A stretch of 64,000 bases of DNA from Henriciella barbarensis (GCF_003576345.1 NZ_QWGB01000014.1:292847-356846), one strand, 5' to 3'; counted from the stretch's first letter, positions 14,676 through 24,273 are shown. The notes: generated by a model not told the origin, from the letters alone. Numbers and translations: made by a program.

Positions 14676-17405
14676 ATGCAACGTCTTATTCTTGTTTGTG
14701 CACTCGTCGTCGGGCTTGCTGCCTGCGGGCCCACGCCGCGCCAGGAGCAACCCGAACTTGCCGACCTCTATGAGCGCGCACCTCGCGGGCCGCTGCCCGA
14801 TGGGGTGCGGCCGACCGCTTATACGATGGATCTGGAAATCGACCCGCGCCGGAGCCGGTTTGGCGGCACTGTGATGATCGATGTCGAGTTCGATCAACCA
14901 GCACAAGGCTTCTGGTTGCACGGGCAGGGGCTGGAAATTCGTGAGGTCACCGTCACCAGTGACAATATGCAGGATGAAACAGCGACTTGGCGCGATGTCC
15001 TAAGCTCAGGCGTGGCCTGGATACATTTTCCACGCCGCACCGGCGCAGGGAATGTCAGGGTCGCGATTGATTACACGGCACCGTTCGATGCCAACCTCAC
15101 AGGCCTGTTCAAAGTCGATGAGCAGGGTAACGCTTACGCGCTTGCCAAATCAGAAAGCATTCAGGCGCGCCGGTTCATGCCCGGTTTTGACGAGCCGCGC
15201 TTCAAGACCCCGTTTGATTTGACGCTGACCGTGCCGGGAACCGACACCGCGATAGCGAACACGTCCATTGCGATCGAAGAATATCTGGAGGAAGAGGGTC
15301 TCAAGCGGATCAGCTTTAAGCAGACCCGTCCACTCCCGACTTATCTCCTGTCGTTGGCAGTTGGACCTTTCGACCGGCTGGACGGTCCATCGCTTTCGCC
15401 AAACGAGGTCAGGGATTTTTCAGTGCCGCTCACGGGTTACACGCGCGCGGGCAAGTCAGATGAAATTTCTTATGCGTTGACGATGACCGAGCCGATGGTG
15501 GCCTTTTTCGAGAAGGAACTTGGCGTTCCATATCCATACGAAAAGCTGGACATCATTGCCGCGCCGCAATGGCCAAGCGGTGCAACGGAACTCGCCGCTG
15601 CGATCACATACCGTGAGAGCCGTATTCTTTATGGTCCCTCAAGCGGGCCGGCGATGCGCCGCGCGCTTCTTAACATTCACAGCCATGAGATCGCGCATAT
15701 GTGGTTTGGCGATCTGGTAACGCCGCCATGGTGGGATGACCTCTGGCTGAAAGAAGCGTTCTCTAGCTGGGCCACCGGGATTGTACTTTCCGAAATGGAA
15801 CCTGAAGGCGGTTATGAGCTGGACGCTGTCGCCGACAGTATCAGCGCCATGTCGCTCGACAGCCTGCGCAGCGCCCGGGCGGTGCGAGAGCCAATCACGC
15901 TCAATGAGGACATTCGCAACGCCTACGACTCCATCACGTATGACAAGGGCCTCGCCGTTATCGCGATGGTCGATTCCTATTTCGGCGCCGAGACATTCCG
16001 CCCTGCGCTGGGGCGTTATATTTCGCGCTTCGAAGACTCCGTAGCTGACAGCCCTGACTTCTTCGAGGTCATCGCCGATGAGACAGACGAGCCAGATCTG
16101 ACCACAGCGTTCCGCAGTTTCGTAGAGCAATCAGGTCTGCCGCTTGTGAGCGCAGATTTGCAGTGCCGTGAAGGCCGCACGCCGGAAGTGTTGCTTTCGC
16201 AGAGCCGCTACCAGCCGCTGGGAAGTCCGATCGAAGAAGGCCGTCGCTGGACAATTCCCTATTGTCTCGTTGCTGCGAGCGGGGACAATCGTGAGCGCGT
16301 CTGCACCATGATGAGTGAGCAGACAGCTACGCTTGTGCTCGACCAGTTCGAGACCTGTCCTGACTGGATCATGCCGAATGCGCGTGGTGCCGGATACTGG
16401 CGGTTCACACTGCCAGATGCGCAATGGGCGCTACTGGCCATTAATTTCGGTTCGCTGGAGCCGGGCGAAGCGATGACAGCCGTCGACAGCGCGCGAGCAG
16501 GCTTCGAAGCAGGCGAGCTGGCCCTGCCGACCTTAATGGCGATTGCGAACGCCGCTGCCCGACATGAGGAACGACAAGTGGTCAATGGCGCGGTGCGTTC
16601 TTATTCTGCGCTCTACCGGACGGTATCCGGTAGCGCTGCAGCAAAAGCTGGCATGGAAGCGGAGATTGCCCGCGTGTTCGGGCCTCGCCTTGAACAGGCG
16701 CGAGCGTCAGAGCGAGAGAGCGATCTTATTCTGACCTCGAGACTTGAATCCTTCCTCGCCCGGACCGGGAATGATGCTGCGCTTCGCAGTGAATTCGCAC
16801 GCGCGGCGAATGCCTATGTCGGTCTTCCCGTGAGCGGCGACGTGCGCGGGCTGACGAGTGATGACTTCTCAACAGCGCTTGCAATCGGCATGCAGGAGGG
16901 CGGTGAGCCGTTCCTCAACGCCATGATGGCTTCGCTTTCGGACATTGACGACCCCACCTTCGAGCAGGCCGTAGCTTATGCCATCGGCCAGAACAATGAT
17001 CCTGAGCTTCTGCCGGTAATCATGGATCTGTCCATGTCTGGCCAGCTCGGCACCCGTGAGACCTATTCCATCATGTCCGGCCAGATGCGCCAGAGCGAGA
17101 CCATGCAGGATGCCTGGACGTGGCTACAGGCTAATTACCCGGAATTCGTGCTCCGCATCCCCGGACAGCGCCCGCGCTCAACGCCGCGCCTGGCAGGGAA
17201 TCTCTGTTCTCCGAAGGCCGAGGCCGAGCTCGAAGACCTGTTCGCTGAATATGGTGAACTGGCCCCCGGCTACGAACGTGCCTTGGCTGAAGCGCGCGAA
17301 AGCATTGGACTTTGCGTCGCGCTTGAAGCCGAACGGGGTGATGATATCCGCAGCTATTTCGCTGGTTTCGCACCGTCCGAGACGGCGCCCGACGACAGCA
17401 ATTGA
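14676..17405 (+). CDS. M1 family aminopeptidase lipoprotein
   Basis: A 909-residue zinc metallo-aminopeptidase. The zinc site is HEIAH (337-341) with the third ligand Glu360 in LKEAFSSW; the exopeptidase motif GAMEN reads GATEL just upstream. The N-terminus (MQRLILVCALVVGLAACGPT) is a lipoprotein signal with Cys17, so the protein is probably membrane-anchored in the periplasm. The C-terminal 400 residues resemble the ERAP1-like helical domain of eukaryotic-type M1 peptidases. The start is set by the lipobox; a frame back to 14565 would hide it, although the ribosome site (CAGGG) is weak. The last 52 bases overlap the convergent CoA-transferase gene. Confidence 0.93.
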   Translation: MQRLILVCALVVGLAACGPTPRQEQPELADLYERAPRGPLPDGVRPTAYTMDLEIDPRRSRFGGTVMIDVEFDQPAQGFWLHGQGLEIREVTVTSDNMQDETATWRDVLSSGVAWIHFPRRTGAGNVRVAIDYTAPFDANLTGLFKVDEQGNAYALAKSESIQARRFMPGFDEPRFKTPFDLTLTVPGTDTAIANTSIAIEEYLEEEGLKRISFKQTRPLPTYLLSLAVGPFDRLDGPSLSPNEVRDFSVPLTGYTRAGKSDEISYALTMTEPMVAFFEKELGVPYPYEKLDIIAAPQWPSGATELAAAITYRESRILYGPSSGPAMRRALLNIHSHEIAHMWFGDLVTPPWWDDLWLKEAFSSWATGIVLSEMEPEGGYELDAVADSISAMSLDSLRSARAVREPITLNEDIRNAYDSITYDKGLAVIAMVDSYFGAETFRPALGRYISRFEDSVADSPDFFEVIADETDEPDLTTAFRSFVEQSGLPLVSADLQCREGRTPEVLLSQSRYQPLGSPIEEGRRWTIPYCLVAASGDNRERVCTMMSEQTATLVLDQFETCPDWIMPNARGAGYWRFTLPDAQWALLAINFGSLEPGEAMTAVDSARAGFEAGELALPTLMAIANAAARHEERQVVNGAVRSYSALYRTVSGSAAAKAGMEAEIARVFGPRLEQARASERESDLILTSRLESFLARTGNDAALRSEFARAANAYVGLPVSGDVRGLTSDDFSTALAIGMQEGGEPFLNAMMASLSDIDDPTFEQAVAYAIGQNNDPELLPVIMDLSMSGQLGTRETYSIMSGQMRQSETMQDAWTWLQANYPEFVLRIPGQRPRSTPRLAGNLCSPKAEAELEDLFAEYGELAPGYERALAEARESIGLCVALEAERGDDIRSYFAGFAPSETAPDDSN

Positions 17406-18574
17406 GCAATTTCGTCCTCGCTGCGCCCAAGCGATGCGAGGACTTCGCGGCTGTGCTGGCCAAATTGCGGTGACGGGCCTTTCGGGCCATCATTGGCGCC
17501 CGGGAACCGGACCGGCGAGGCGGGTGACTTGAATGATGTGCCATCGCCAGCGGCCGATGGAACATCGACGATGCCGCCAGCTGCCTGAACCTGCGGGTCG
17601 GCAGCTGCTTCGGCCATCGTCTGAACCGGCGCCCAGGCGATGGACTGCTCATCTAGACGTTTTGCAGCTTCGTCTTTCTTCATCTCGCCGAAGCCTGCGT
17701 CGAGAATACCAACACATTCGACGCTGTTCTTGCGACGCGCCTTTGGTGAAGAGAAGCGCTCATCTTCGATAAGGTCTTCGCGGCCAATAACCCGGCAGAT
17801 CGGTGCCCAGTCGGAATTACCCTGTCGTGCAACGATGCAAAGCCAGTGGTCATCGCTGGTGCGGAAGAAGTTCATGATCGGCACGGTCTGCTCATGGCGC
17901 TGCTTGGTAGAGCCAAGCCGCCCGAAAAAGAGCTGGATCGCGAAGTCGGAGCCGAGCGTGAAGAGGGCGGTGCGAAGGAGCGAGGCCTCTACAAGGCGTC
18001 CCTTGCCAGTCTTGGTGGCTTCGACGAGTGCGGCGCAGATGCCGGCGGCTGCAGCAATACTGGTCGTATGGTCGCCAAAGGCAGTCCGGCAGGGGAATGG
18101 CTCTCCGCCTTTCGGGATCGTGGTACGGGCTGCGCCGGAGCGTGCCCAGAAGCTAGCCACGTCGAAGCCGGGCTTGTCCGCATCTGGGCCATCGAGGCCG
18201 TATCCGGTCAGGCTGCAATAGACGAGCTTCGGATTGACCGATTTCAGACCTTCATAGTCGAGACCAGAACGCGCGAGGCCGCCGGGGCGAACATTGGTCA
18301 GGAAGACGTCGGCGCTTTCGGCGAGTTCGCGGAGAATTTTGCGGCCTTCATCGGTCGTGGTGTCGAGCGCGATGGACTTCTTGCCGCGATTGTCGAAATC
18401 AAAGACCGGATTGTCCTGAATATCCGTGCCGATAGTTGCAAAGAATTTGCGGATCGGGTCGCCGCCGGGCGGTTCGACCTTGATCACTTCGGCGCCCCAG
18501 TCACTCAGGATACTGCCTGCGCCAGGGGCGGCCATATAAGTTGCGTATTCGATGACGCGAATGCCTTCGAGCAT
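17354..18574 (-). CDS. CaiB/BaiF family CoA-transferase
   Basis: A 406-residue class III CoA-transferase, which moves CoA between carboxylic acids through an aspartyl-CoA thioester. MLEGIRVIEYATYMAAPGAG, DWGAEVIKVEPPGGDP and FVEASLLR-like segments (GRLVEASLL) are diagnostic; the nucleophile is probably the Asp of TAFGDHTTSIAAAAG, about residue 170. The start follows GGGAG and matches the family N-terminus; the longer frame back to 18859 is spurious. The substrate is unknown (alpha-methylacyl-CoA racemase-type members share the fold). Its 3' end overlaps the aminopeptidase gene by 52 bases on the opposite strand. Confidence 0.92.
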   Translation of the reverse strand: MLEGIRVIEYATYMAAPGAGSILSDWGAEVIKVEPPGGDPIRKFFATIGTDIQDNPVFDFDNRGKKSIALDTTTDEGRKILRELAESADVFLTNVRPGGLARSGLDYEGLKSVNPKLVYCSLTGYGLDGPDADKPGFDVASFWARSGAARTTIPKGGEPFPCRTAFGDHTTSIAAAAGICAALVEATKTGKGRLVEASLLRTALFTLGSDFAIQLFFGRLGSTKQRHEQTVPIMNFFRTSDDHWLCIVARQGNSDWAPICRVIGREDLIEDERFSSPKARRKNSVECVGILDAGFGEMKKDEAAKRLDEQSIAWAPVQTMAEAAADPQVQAAGGIVDVPSAAGDGTSFKSPASPVRFPGANDGPKGPSPQFGQHSREVLASLGRSEDEIAQLLSSGAVSDGAKPAK

Positions 18575-18689
18575 ATCTACTCCCAGATTTATTTCAGGTC
18601 TGCTGCCGGACCCATTGGTAAACCGGACATTAACCGGCACAATACAATTCTCAGCAAATTGATTCCTCGGCTGAGGGAAGGCGCTATCG

Positions 18690-19862
18690 ATGGGTATTTC
18701 AAGCATGCGGCCGCAATTGTCCGAAGGGGACATTGAGCGGCTCATGAAAGGTGAGACACCGGACGAACGGGCTGGCATTGCGCACAAGCTCTGCCGCCGC
18801 ATTGCGACTGATCCGCTGACCGACACCGAACGCCGCCATGCAGAAGAGATTATCGCCATCCTCGCTCAGGATGCTGCTGAGCTTGTGCGTAAGACATTGG
18901 CTGTCGCGCTGCGCAATTCGCCGCGCCTGCCGCGCGATGTGGCACTGAAACTTGCAAGAGATGTCGAGACAGTCGCCCTGCCTGTGCTTCAGTATTCGCC
19001 ATCGTTGACGGACCAGGACCTGATCGAACTGGTCCGCGCCGTGGAAGGCGCCAAGCAGATTGCGATTGCCTCTCGCGACCGGATTGCCGCTGAGCTCTGC
19101 GAAACCATCGCTGGCGAAGGCATCGCTGACGCTGTTGCCGCGCTGGCGCGCAATCGCGGCGCAAGCTGGACCAATAAGGCCTTCGACCGCTCCATCGACC
19201 GGTTTGCAGAAAATGAAGGCGTGAAGACCGCGCTCATCGCGCGCGAACACATCCCGGTCCATGTGGCAGAGAAGCTTGTCTCTCTCGTCTCAGGGCAGGC
19301 TTTCGACATGCTGGTGAACCGGCATGAGCTACCAGCTCAACTGGCCATCGACCTTGCCTCAGGCGCCCGGGAACGCGCGACTGTGGATCTGGTAGAGCAG
19401 GCGGACCGCAGCCAGGACATGGGCTACTTCGTGCACCAGCTGGACCTTAACGGCCGCCTGACCAACTCTCTCATCATGCGCGCGCTCTGCCTTGGGCAAA
19501 TGAAGTTTGTCGAGCATGCTGTGGCAGAGCTGGCCGGGGTCACCCATGGCAAGGCTTGGCTGATGATCCATGATGCGGGCCCGCGCGGTCTGGCAGCGAT
19601 CTTCGACCGGGCCGGCCTGCCGCGCAAGCTGCTGCCAGCCTTCAAGGCTGCCGTGAATGTCTTCCACGAAACCGAAGTCGATGGCGGGCCGAACGACAAG
19701 GCGCGGTTCCGGATGCGGATGATTGAGCGCGTGCTGACGCAGTTCCAGGCCATCCCGAAGGGCGACCTCGACTATCTGCTAGAGAAGCTGGATTTCTATT
19801 CAGAGCAGGCGCGCGCCATGGAAACGCCGCCGTCTGAAGAGGCGGCGCGCCGTTTCGGCTAG
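18690..19862 (+). CDS. DUF2336 domain-containing protein
   Basis: A 390-residue soluble, helix-rich protein of the DUF2336 family, which is widespread in alphaproteobacteria and resembles HEAT-like helical repeats. Seen: RLMKGETPDERAGIAHKLCRRI near the N-terminus, repeated short helices such as RNSPRLPRDVALKLARDVE and ALPVLQYSPSLTDQDL, and a conserved C-terminal RFRMRMIERVLTQF. The biochemical role is unknown. The start is supported by GAGGGAAGG. The upstream gap with the divergent CoA-transferase carries a weak CtrA-like TAAA-N7-TTAAC (18619-18634). Its stop overlaps by four bases the stop of the convergent EAL-like gene, which suggests a linked signalling role (inference). Confidence 0.87.
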   Translation: MGISSMRPQLSEGDIERLMKGETPDERAGIAHKLCRRIATDPLTDTERRHAEEIIAILAQDAAELVRKTLAVALRNSPRLPRDVALKLARDVETVALPVLQYSPSLTDQDLIELVRAVEGAKQIAIASRDRIAAELCETIAGEGIADAVAALARNRGASWTNKAFDRSIDRFAENEGVKTALIAREHIPVHVAEKLVSLVSGQAFDMLVNRHELPAQLAIDLASGARERATVDLVEQADRSQDMGYFVHQLDLNGRLTNSLIMRALCLGQMKFVEHAVAELAGVTHGKAWLMIHDAGPRGLAAIFDRAGLPRKLLPAFKAAVNVFHETEVDGGPNDKARFRMRMIERVLTQFQAIPKGDLDYLLEKLDFYSEQARAMETPPSEEAARRFG

Positions 19863-20548
19863 CCGTCGACTCGGGGGGCACGGGCAAGTTCAATGCCCAC
19901 TGCGGCCAGCTTTTCACCATCGCGGTAGCGTGCATTTTCAGCGATGACGGCCATGCCGCAGGCGCTCGCCGCTTCGATGCGATTCAGAAGGTCTGCTTCG
20001 CTCCAGACTTTCAACGCGTCGATGCGAACCGAATCCAGCAGCAGGCGGAGATGCGTGTCGAGCGGGGTGCACCACGAACGGGTCGCATTCACGCCCACGC
20101 GGAAGCCGCGGCGGCGAAGCGCTTCGATGCTCTTCAGGATGTCAGACCGGGATTGAGACAGCGTCGCATCGTCGACCTCGATGCAGATTTCCTGCGGGCA
20201 GATACGGCTGCGGGCGGCTGCGGCCTCACAGGCGATTGGCGTGTCGGGATGCATCAGGGCTGCGATGGGCGCTTCGATGATGATCGGGCGCGCTGTGGCT
20301 TGCGGCATTTCGTTGGCGAGGCGGGCAACGCTCTCGACCTGATGTGCAAGCCAGAGAGCAGGGCTGATGCGGTTCACGAACAGGCTGCCGGCACCAAAGG
20401 ACACGCGGTCGTCAAACGCAAACTGTGTTTCGGCAACCTGATTGACGATATCGCCAGTGACCAGATGGATGACAGGGGATAGCCGCAGCTCACCTTCGCC
20501 TGGAATAATTGATGGCTGAGCCGATGTGCGTGTCCGTACCTGTTGCAT
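19859..20548 (-). CDS. Degenerate EAL-domain protein
   Basis: About 229 residues with the overall pattern of an EAL c-di-GMP phosphodiesterase domain but altered catalytic positions. Recognisable parts are LVTGDIV, PQEICIEVDDA (cf. LEITE), RRRGFRVGVNA, VRIDALKV (cf. LKID) and MAVIAENAR (cf. VAEGVE). The DDFGTG loop, which supplies two metal-binding Asp residues, reads VNATRSW, and the EALLR segment reads AETQFAF. Enzyme activity is therefore unlikely; binding of c-di-GMP or a protein partner is possible. The ATG at 20548 has AGGAA seven bases upstream and is preferred over a TTG 39 bases further back. No GGDEF or sensor domain is attached. Confidence 0.75.
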   Translation of the reverse strand: MQQVRTRTSAQPSIIPGEGELRLSPVIHLVTGDIVNQVAETQFAFDDRVSFGAGSLFVNRISPALWLAHQVESVARLANEMPQATARPIIIEAPIAALMHPDTPIACEAAAARSRICPQEICIEVDDATLSQSRSDILKSIEALRRRGFRVGVNATRSWCTPLDTHLRLLLDSVRIDALKVWSEADLLNRIEAASACGMAVIAENARYRDGEKLAAVGIELARAPRVDG

Positions 20549-20633
20549 GCCGCATTCCTGTCTGTGAATGTACCGATACAAAAACAATGACAGACGCTCG
20601 TTGAGATCACGCGGATTGGAACGAGTGGATTTG

Positions 20634-20647
20634 CAGCAAATTTGCTG
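20634..20647. promoter_or_regulatory. 14-bp perfect palindrome before the NUDIX gene
   Basis: CAGCAAATTTGCTG is self-complementary and ends 20 bases before the NUDIX start, between the divergent EAL-like and NUDIX genes. It could be an operator; no regulator is known. Confidence 0.3.
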
Positions 20648-20667
20648 GATCTGAGGGAGAATTCGTT

Positions 20668-21474
20668 ATGACCGATGCCGCGCCAAGACTTTCCGCTACC
20701 GTTCTCCTGCTGCGCGATGCACCGGACCTGCAGGTTTTGATGGTGAAGCGCCATTACCAGATCGACTTCGCTGCTGGCGCGCTGGTTTTCCCAGGCGGCA
20801 AGACCAATGAGGAAGATGCGTCCGACGCATGGGACGCGCTCAGCGATGGTGATTACGAAGGCAAGGCGCGGATTGCACGGGTTGCCGCGCTTCGGGAAGC
20901 CTTTGAAGAGTCGGGTATTATTCTGGCGCGCCCAGCTAGCGCGCGGGGTGAGGGCGCCGCGCTGGTTGGCGTCGATATCGCCGACAGACTAGCCCCGTTC
21001 CGGGAAGCCGTCGATCGTCGTGAAAAGAGCTTCGTCGAACTGGTGAAGGAGCATGATCTTGTTCTGGCGCTCGATACGCTTGTGCATTTCGGACACTGGA
21101 TCACGCCCGACATGATGCCGAAGCGCTTCGACACGCATTTCTATCTGGCGCCGACCCCGCCGCAGCAGCTTGCGACCCATGACGGGCGCGAGACAACGGA
21201 TGCTGTCTGGCTGTCGCCACAACTGGCCCTCGACATGGAAGCTTCGGGCGAAGCTACAATCATCTTCCCGACCAAGATGAACCTTGGAAAGCTCGCTGAA
21301 GCGCAAAGTGTGCCGACCGCCATCAACCGTTTCAGAGACGGAAATGTCGTCACGGTCCTGCCAGTTGTGGGCAAGGATCAGAATGGCAAACCTTGTCTGC
21401 ATATCCCGGCTGAAGCAGGCTATCTGCAGACGATTGAACCACTCGAAAAGGTGGAGAATGTCGCCAAACGCTGA
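20668..21474 (+). CDS. NUDIX hydrolase (NUDT7/NUDT19-like)
   Basis: A 268-residue NUDIX pyrophosphohydrolase. The NUDIX box is split by an insertion: FPGGKTNEED, then about 25 residues, then ALREAFEESGIIL with the metal-binding REx2EE residues intact. The downstream region (FGHWITPDMMPKRFDTHFYLA) resembles the NUDT19/NUDT7 group, which hydrolyses CoA and acyl-CoA in eukaryotes, so a CoA-type substrate is possible. The ATG follows GAGGGAGAATTCGTT. The stop abuts directly (TGATCA) the stop of the convergent amidohydrolase gene. Confidence 0.9.
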   Translation: MTDAAPRLSATVLLLRDAPDLQVLMVKRHYQIDFAAGALVFPGGKTNEEDASDAWDALSDGDYEGKARIARVAALREAFEESGIILARPASARGEGAALVGVDIADRLAPFREAVDRREKSFVELVKEHDLVLALDTLVHFGHWITPDMMPKRFDTHFYLAPTPPQQLATHDGRETTDAVWLSPQLALDMEASGEATIIFPTKMNLGKLAEAQSVPTAINRFRDGNVVTVLPVVGKDQNGKPCLHIPAEAGYLQTIEPLEKVENVAKR

Positions 21475-22740
21475 TCAGCGTTTGTAGGCCGAAGGCCGTT
21501 CGCTCTCGTCGATAGTGAGGTAGCGGTCGCGCAGCTTTGTCTGCCGGCTCTCGAGCGGCTGTTCGACGCCATCAATGAAGATCCGGACGGGCGCACTTCT
21601 GACTTCAAGCGGATCGCCGTCCCAGATGACGAGGTCGCCGAGGCCGCCTGCGGTCAGACGACCAGCGCCATCAATGCCGAATATTTCAGCCGGCACGGAT
21701 GTGATCGCGCGCAGGGCGTCGGTGTGATCAACACCGCTGCCGACGGCGTTGCCGGCACTTTGCAGCACGAGGCGTGCCTGATGGCTGCTGCTGTCCAGAT
21801 GGGCGAAGGCTGTCGTGACGCCTGCATCAATAAGCCGTGCAGCGTTCTGTTGCGTCGCGCCCAGCTGGGCGAAGCTGCTGGGCAGGTTGTCATAGGGATC
21901 AATGATAACCGGGATGTTTGCTTCGGCCAACTCGTCAGCCGCCATCCAGCCTTCCTGAGCACCGACCAGCACGATCTGAAGATTGGACATCGTTTTTTTG
22001 AGCGAAATGACTTCGCGGATGTCGCTCTCACGGCTGACTGCAATCAGCATCAGCTGATCGCCGCGGGCCGCCCGTGTGAAGGCCTCGGCATCCATACGGC
22101 CGAGCGCGTCGCCTTCGCTATGCGCGAGATAGCGTGTCGGAAAGGCTCTGGCGTCACCGAAGGCCGCGCGGAGTGTCGCCCACGCTGCAGGCCGTGAGCC
22201 GCCAGACACGCTGGCACCGGCCTCACCGAGATTGATGAACGTGAAAGCGCGGCGGTCTATTACTGAGCCGGGCTCACCGGTTGTCGTCGCAATGAAGCCC
22301 TGGCCACCGAAGAGAGAGGCGCCAAGACTCGGTGCGACAGCCATTCGCGTGACGCCTTCGATACGGGTAATGTCGATACTTGTCGCACGGGGATTGAAGC
22401 CGTCGCTGAGATCAAGGGCAGCGCCGAAGCCCGACTGACCTGCTGAGGTATCGTTCGTTGAATCTTCTGCGCCAACCTCGACGATGCCAATCTGCGAAAA
22501 GGCAGAAAAGATACCGGGCGTAACCCACGCACCTTCTGCGTCGATGGTCTCAAGGCCCGATGGAAGCTGGTCTGCATCGGCCCAGGCAACGACCGTCCCG
22601 TCCCGGATGACGAGGGTCGCATTCTCGCGAACCGTCTCACCATCGAAAAGAGTGGCGTTCTGAATGGCGAGGTTCTGCGCAAGCGCACTAGCGCAGAGGA
22701 GCGAAGTGGAAGCGGCAATCGCTGCAAACTTGAAGATCAT
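21475..22740 (-). CDS. Amidohydrolase-fold protein lacking metal ligands (pseudoenzyme)
   Basis: A 421-residue secreted protein (signal peptide to about ALA-QNL) with the amidohydrolase composite domain: LAIQNATLFDGE and TLVIRDGTVVAW at the start, GGLGDLVIWDGDPLEVRS near the end. The expected HxH after VTPG is VTPGIFSAFSQIG, and the strand carrying the next metal His reads LMLIAVSRESD, so the binuclear metal site is absent. The start overlaps the stop of the preceding amidohydrolase by four bases (ATGA), so the two are translationally coupled and may form a complex of active and inactive subunits (inference). Confidence 0.85.
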   Translation of the reverse strand: MIFKFAAIAASTSLLCASALAQNLAIQNATLFDGETVRENATLVIRDGTVVAWADADQLPSGLETIDAEGAWVTPGIFSAFSQIGIVEVGAEDSTNDTSAGQSGFGAALDLSDGFNPRATSIDITRIEGVTRMAVAPSLGASLFGGQGFIATTTGEPGSVIDRRAFTFINLGEAGASVSGGSRPAAWATLRAAFGDARAFPTRYLAHSEGDALGRMDAEAFTRAARGDQLMLIAVSRESDIREVISLKKTMSNLQIVLVGAQEGWMAADELAEANIPVIIDPYDNLPSSFAQLGATQQNAARLIDAGVTTAFAHLDSSSHQARLVLQSAGNAVGSGVDHTDALRAITSVPAEIFGIDGAGRLTAGGLGDLVIWDGDPLEVRSAPVRIFIDGVEQPLESRQTKLRDRYLTIDESERPSAYKR

Positions 22741-24155
22741 TTCAGGTCTCCTTCGCCGGGTTGGCCAAGCTCGAAATCGGTAACGGGGGTGAAGTCTGGC
22801 TTCTCTAGGTCAAACATGAGCGCGCCGTCGATATAGACACGCTCGGCATTCGAATAGGAGCTGAACGGGTCGCCATTCCACAGAACGACGTCTGCATCCT
22901 TGCCAATCTCAAGAGAGCCAGTCTGATCGAAGATACCGAGCGACTTGGCCGGATTGGCGGAGAGCCATGTCCACGCATCAGCGTCAGAAATCTCGATACC
23001 TGCGCGACGGCCGTCTGCGAGCGCCTTGGCGGCTTCCTGATTCAGCCGCTGGATGCCGATATCGCTGTCAGAGTGAACGATCGCGCAAGCGCCGGCCTGA
23101 TGAACGAGCGGGATGTTCTCGCGGATGCCGTCATAGGCTTCCATCTTGAAGCCCCACCAGTCGGCCCACATGGAAGAGCAGATGTTCTTCTCGGCTAGCA
23201 GGTCGGCAATCTTGTAACTTTCCACCGCGTGGTGGAAGGAGGTGACGTCGTAGCCAAATTCCTCGGACATATCGATGACCTGCGCCATTTCGTCGGCGCG
23301 GTAGCAATGCATGTGGACGAGGATATCGCCTTCTAGCACGCCCGAAAGCGTATCAAGCTCAAGGTTACGGGTTGGCATGTCGCCGCCATCTGCTTCCCAC
23401 GCGTTCCACTTTTCCTGATAGGCCTTGGCCTCGATCCATGAGTTTCGATAGCCGGCAACATTACCCATACGCGAGTAAGGGGCCCCGCCCGGAAAGCGGC
23501 CGCCGCCATAACCATAGACGCGCTTGGGGTTCTCGCCGCAGGCCATTTTGAGCGTGTAGGGCGCGTCCGGGAATTTCATCCCCTGTACCGTGCGGGACAG
23601 TACATTCTTCAGGGTAACACCCCGACCGCCAAACAGGTTCGCTGAACCGGGCAGGATCTGCATGGAGGTGACGCCGCCAGCAAGCGCGCGGGTAAAGCCC
23701 GGATCTTGCGGCCAGACGCCATGCTCGGCCCAGACTTCTGCAGTCACAGGGCCCGATATTTCGTTGCCGTCCTGATGGGCGCTAACGCCTGGCGACGGAT
23801 AGACGCCGAGGTGGGAATGGTTGTCGATGATGCCTGGGGTCACGAACTTGCCCGACGCGTCGATTACTTCAACATCGTCGCCAGCGTCCAGATCCTCGCC
23901 CAAGCCAGCAATATTGCCGCCTTCCAGCAGGACGTCGTAGTTCTCAAAGACGTTCCCGACCCCGTCATAGACAGTTGCGTTCTGAAGAAGCACTGCACCG
24001 GACGGGTAGGGAGAGTAGGTAGATGGGTAAGGGTCGCGGTTGAAGGCTTCAGCCTTTTCGCCGGTGGTGTCATTCTCGCTGCTCTCTCCGCCGCCACACG
24101 CGGTAAGGAAGGTCGCAGCGGACAGAGCCACTGCCAGACGCATCGCAATTTTCAT
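22737..24155 (-). CDS. Secreted amidohydrolase family lipoprotein
   Basis: A 472-residue metal-dependent amidohydrolase (imidazolonepropionase/dipeptidase-like). The lipobox LTACGGG (Cys20) anchors it outside the cytoplasm. Metal ligands are visible: VTPGIIDNHSHLG (HxH), DILVHMHCYRADE, TSFHHAVE and IVHSDSDIG. The C-terminal IGKDADVVLWNGDPFS is characteristic. The ATG (24153-24155) follows a purine-rich GAGGGGCT. Likely roles are hydrolysis of peptides or cyclic amides in the periplasm; the substrate is unknown. First gene of a two-gene unit with the metal-less paralogue. Confidence 0.9.
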   Translation of the reverse strand: MKIAMRLAVALSAATFLTACGGGESSENDTTGEKAEAFNRDPYPSTYSPYPSGAVLLQNATVYDGVGNVFENYDVLLEGGNIAGLGEDLDAGDDVEVIDASGKFVTPGIIDNHSHLGVYPSPGVSAHQDGNEISGPVTAEVWAEHGVWPQDPGFTRALAGGVTSMQILPGSANLFGGRGVTLKNVLSRTVQGMKFPDAPYTLKMACGENPKRVYGYGGGRFPGGAPYSRMGNVAGYRNSWIEAKAYQEKWNAWEADGGDMPTRNLELDTLSGVLEGDILVHMHCYRADEMAQVIDMSEEFGYDVTSFHHAVESYKIADLLAEKNICSSMWADWWGFKMEAYDGIRENIPLVHQAGACAIVHSDSDIGIQRLNQEAAKALADGRRAGIEISDADAWTWLSANPAKSLGIFDQTGSLEIGKDADVVLWNGDPFSSYSNAERVYIDGALMFDLEKPDFTPVTDFELGQPGEGDLK

Positions 24156-24273
24156 ATCAGCCCCTCAGCCGGAATTTCCGTATCTGGAGACTATTGTGAC
24201 CTGTTTGCATGTTCTTTCAATGCTGGCGAAAACATTGATCTGGAAATTCGCCCCATTGGGGATGGCATCCTGA

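Noticed and set aside
18619-18634. CtrA box upstream of the DUF2336 gene (TAAA-N7-TTAAC)
   Set aside because: Two mismatches in the first half-site make it too weak to list as a feature.
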